From: Myxococcales bacterium
GTDB lineage: Bacteria > Myxococcota > Polyangia > Polyangiales > Polyangiaceae
Length of the DNA: 7,068 nucleotides
Assembly: GCA_003151595.1 (NCBI GenBank)
Contig: PLXW01000189.1
Coordinates: 483-7,550, forward strand
Direction: 5' to 3'
Below the pieces are notes generated by a model, which saw only the letters and a program-made list of their open reading frames with translations, was not told the DNA's origin and searched no databases. The translations under genes were made by a program, and so were the position numbers. How positions within the stretch are numbered: the stretch's first letter is position 1; every line of letters starts with the position of its first letter. Positions 5,634 to 7,068 of this stretch are shown here, piece by piece.

Positions 5634-7068
5634 ATGCACGCGAAGACCGCCCTTCCCCCTCTCGTCGCCGCTTCGATCACCTTCGGCGTCGGGCTCCTCG
5701 CCCTGGCCTGCTCGAGCGCCGCACAACCCGATTCGATCTTCGCGCACCACGCGCAAGGCGAGGTCAATGGCGGGACGGCTGACGACGGTGGCACGCTGAG
5801 CAACGGCAACGGCACCGACCCCACGCTCACGGGCAACACGATCCCGGACGTCGACGCCGGCCCCGCCTGCGTGAACCTCCAGTGCAAGCAGGTCGCGTGT
5901 CCGAGCGGACAGCACACGACGGTGAGCGGGACCATCTACGACCCCGCCGGGAAGAACCCGCTCTACAACGTCGTCGTCTACGTCCCGAACGCGCCGACCA
6001 AGGCCTTCACCGATCACGCCACGTGCGACACCTGCGCCGCGCTCTACACGGGCGACCCGCTCGTCACCGCGAGCACCGGGTCGGACGGAACGTTCACGCT
6101 GAAGGACGTCCCGGCTGGGACGAACATCCCGCTCGTGATTCAGATCGGGAAGTGGCGGCGCGAGATCACGCTGCCGACGGTCACGAGCTGCGTCGACAAT
6201 CCGATCACCGACAAGGATCAGTCGCGCCTCCCGAAGAACCGCACCGAGGGGGACATCCCGAAGATGGCCGTCTCCACCGGCGGATCGGATTCGCTGGAGT
6301 GCCTGTTGAAGCGCATCGGCGTCGATCCCGCGGAGTACACGTCCGGCACCGGCGACGAACGCGTGCACATCTTTCAAGGGACGGGCGGCAACGCGGTGAG
6401 CGGCGGATCGACGGCGAGCAAGACCGGTCTGTGGAGCACCGAGGCCGACCTCGCGACGTACGACATCGTGATCCTCTCGTGCGAGGGGGACGAGCATGCG
6501 GAGACGAAGCCCACGACGTCGATGCAGGCGCTCGAGGCGTACGCGAACGCAGGCGGACGGATCTTCGCGTCGCACTTTCACTACTACTGGTTCGAAGGCG
6601 CGGGCTCTTCGACCGAGTTCCAGAGCACCGCGACGTGGAAGCCGGGGACCAACTCGATCGGATCGGGCAACGACGTGACGAGCGCGGCGATCAACACGAG
6701 CTTCCCCAAAGGGCTCGCGTTCGATCAGTGGATGACGCTCACCAAGTCGCTCCAGGCCGACGGCACGCTCCAGATCGACAACTCGCGGCAGAACGCCAGC
6801 GTCGATCCGACCGGGAACCCTGCGTCGCAAGCGTGGATCACGGACACGACGGTGCCGACGATGACCGTCAACGGGAAGACCGGCCCGACGACGATGTACT
6901 TCGACTTCAACACGCCCATCGCGGCGAAGCCGGCCGATCAGTGCGGGCGCGTCGTGTTCAGCGACCTGCACGTCGGCGCGGCGTCGGGCGATTACTCGGG
7001 CGGCGTGAACACCATTCCGGCCGGATGCACCGCGGCGGACCTCTCGCCGCAGGAGAAGGCGCTCGAGT
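5634..7068 (+). CDS. Large lipoprotein with carboxypeptidase-regulatory-like domain, C-terminus cut by right edge
   Basis: 478 residues are visible with no stop. The signal peptide ends in a lipobox LALAC with Cys26, followed by a Gly/Asn/Asp/Thr-rich tether (27-76) and a Cys-rich entry (Cys79, 84, 89). A beta-sandwich of the carboxypeptidase-regulatory type spans about 94-180, with TVSGTIYDPAGKNPLYNVVV and STGSDGTFTLKDVPAGTNIPL, interrupted by a CDTC pair (131-134). The C-terminal half looks Rossmann-like: YDIVILSCEG (276-285), LEAYANAGGRIFASHFHYYWF (300-320), then RVVFSDLHVG (439-448). This recalls ThuA/glutamine-amidotransferase-like folds, but no catalytic Cys in a nucleophile elbow is evident beyond Cys284 in SCEG. 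From memory, similar proteins occur in several copies in Polyangiales genomes and are annotated only by their regulatory-like domain. It probably acts at the cell surface; the ligand is unknown. Few residues are likely to be missing, by comparison with that family. Confidence 0.92.
   Translation, partial: MHAKTALPPLVAASITFGVGLLALACSSAAQPDSIFAHHAQGEVNGGTADDGGTLSNGNGTDPTLTGNTIPDVDAGPACVNLQCKQVACPSGQHTTVSGTIYDPAGKNPLYNVVVYVPNAPTKAFTDHATCDTCAALYTGDPLVTASTGSDGTFTLKDVPAGTNIPLVIQIGKWRREITLPTVTSCVDNPITDKDQSRLPKNRTEGDIPKMAVSTGGSDSLECLLKRIGVDPAEYTSGTGDERVHIFQGTGGNAVSGGSTASKTGLWSTEADLATYDIVILSCEGDEHAETKPTTSMQALEAYANAGGRIFASHFHYYWFEGAGSSTEFQSTATWKPGTNSIGSGNDVTSAAINTSFPKGLAFDQWMTLTKSLQADGTLQIDNSRQNASVDPTGNPASQAWITDTTVPTMTVNGKTGPTTMYFDFNTPIAAKPADQCGRVVFSDLHVGAASGDYSGGVNTIPAGCTAADLSPQEKALE

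Noticed and set aside
5535..6971. 478-residue open frame on the minus strand opposite the last lipoprotein
   Set aside because: Low-complexity Arg/Val/Asp/Gly composition, no motif, and the plus-strand frame has a ribosome binding site, lipobox and recognisable domains.
1..7068. A novel multi-gene defence, mobile or biosynthetic system
   Set aside because: No transposase, integrase, nuclease, toxin-antitoxin pair, repeat array or biosynthetic cluster is visible; the genes look like ordinary chromosomal myxobacterial genes apart from the individual points listed.

Overview
The window is about two-thirds GC, with strong G/C preference at third codon positions. It carries a eukaryotic-type Ser/Thr kinase, two lipoproteins with low-complexity linkers behind the lipobox, and a secreted protease whose C-terminus (Cys motif, hydrophobic stretch, five Arg) looks like a MYXO-CTERM sorting signal. 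Together these point to a myxobacterium (Myxococcota), probably of the Polyangiales type. This is inferred from gene content; there is no RNA gene to confirm it.

Layout. (1) 1-638, minus: N-terminal 212 residues of a Ser/Thr protein kinase, cut by the window edge. (2) 703-1740, plus: a lipoprotein of a conserved but uncharacterised secreted family, divergent from the kinase across 64 bp. (3) 1899-3266, plus: a complete cytochrome P450, possibly read from a leaderless transcript. (4) 3241-3396, minus: a 51-residue single-pass membrane protein whose 3' end overlaps the P450 gene tail to tail. (5) 3412-5007, minus: a secreted S53 (sedolisin-type) serine-carboxyl peptidase, 15 bp upstream of the small membrane gene. 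(6) 5158-5415, minus: an 85-residue basic, helical protein of unknown function. (7) 5634-7068, plus: a lipoprotein with a carboxypeptidase-regulatory-like beta domain and a Rossmann-like C-terminal half, cut by the right edge.

Most products are exported or surface-anchored (two lipoproteins, the protease, the small membrane protein). The P450 has no ferredoxin or reductase beside it. The only credible operon is protease plus small membrane protein. I see no mobile element, CRISPR array, tRNA or rRNA, and nothing that amounts to a clear new multi-gene system. The most interesting non-coding signals are a cluster of four AAAYCC half-sites in nested inverted arrangement upstream of the protease (5057-5093), and a terminator-like hairpin with a TTTT tail just ahead of the ribosome binding site of the last lipoprotein (5592-5618).
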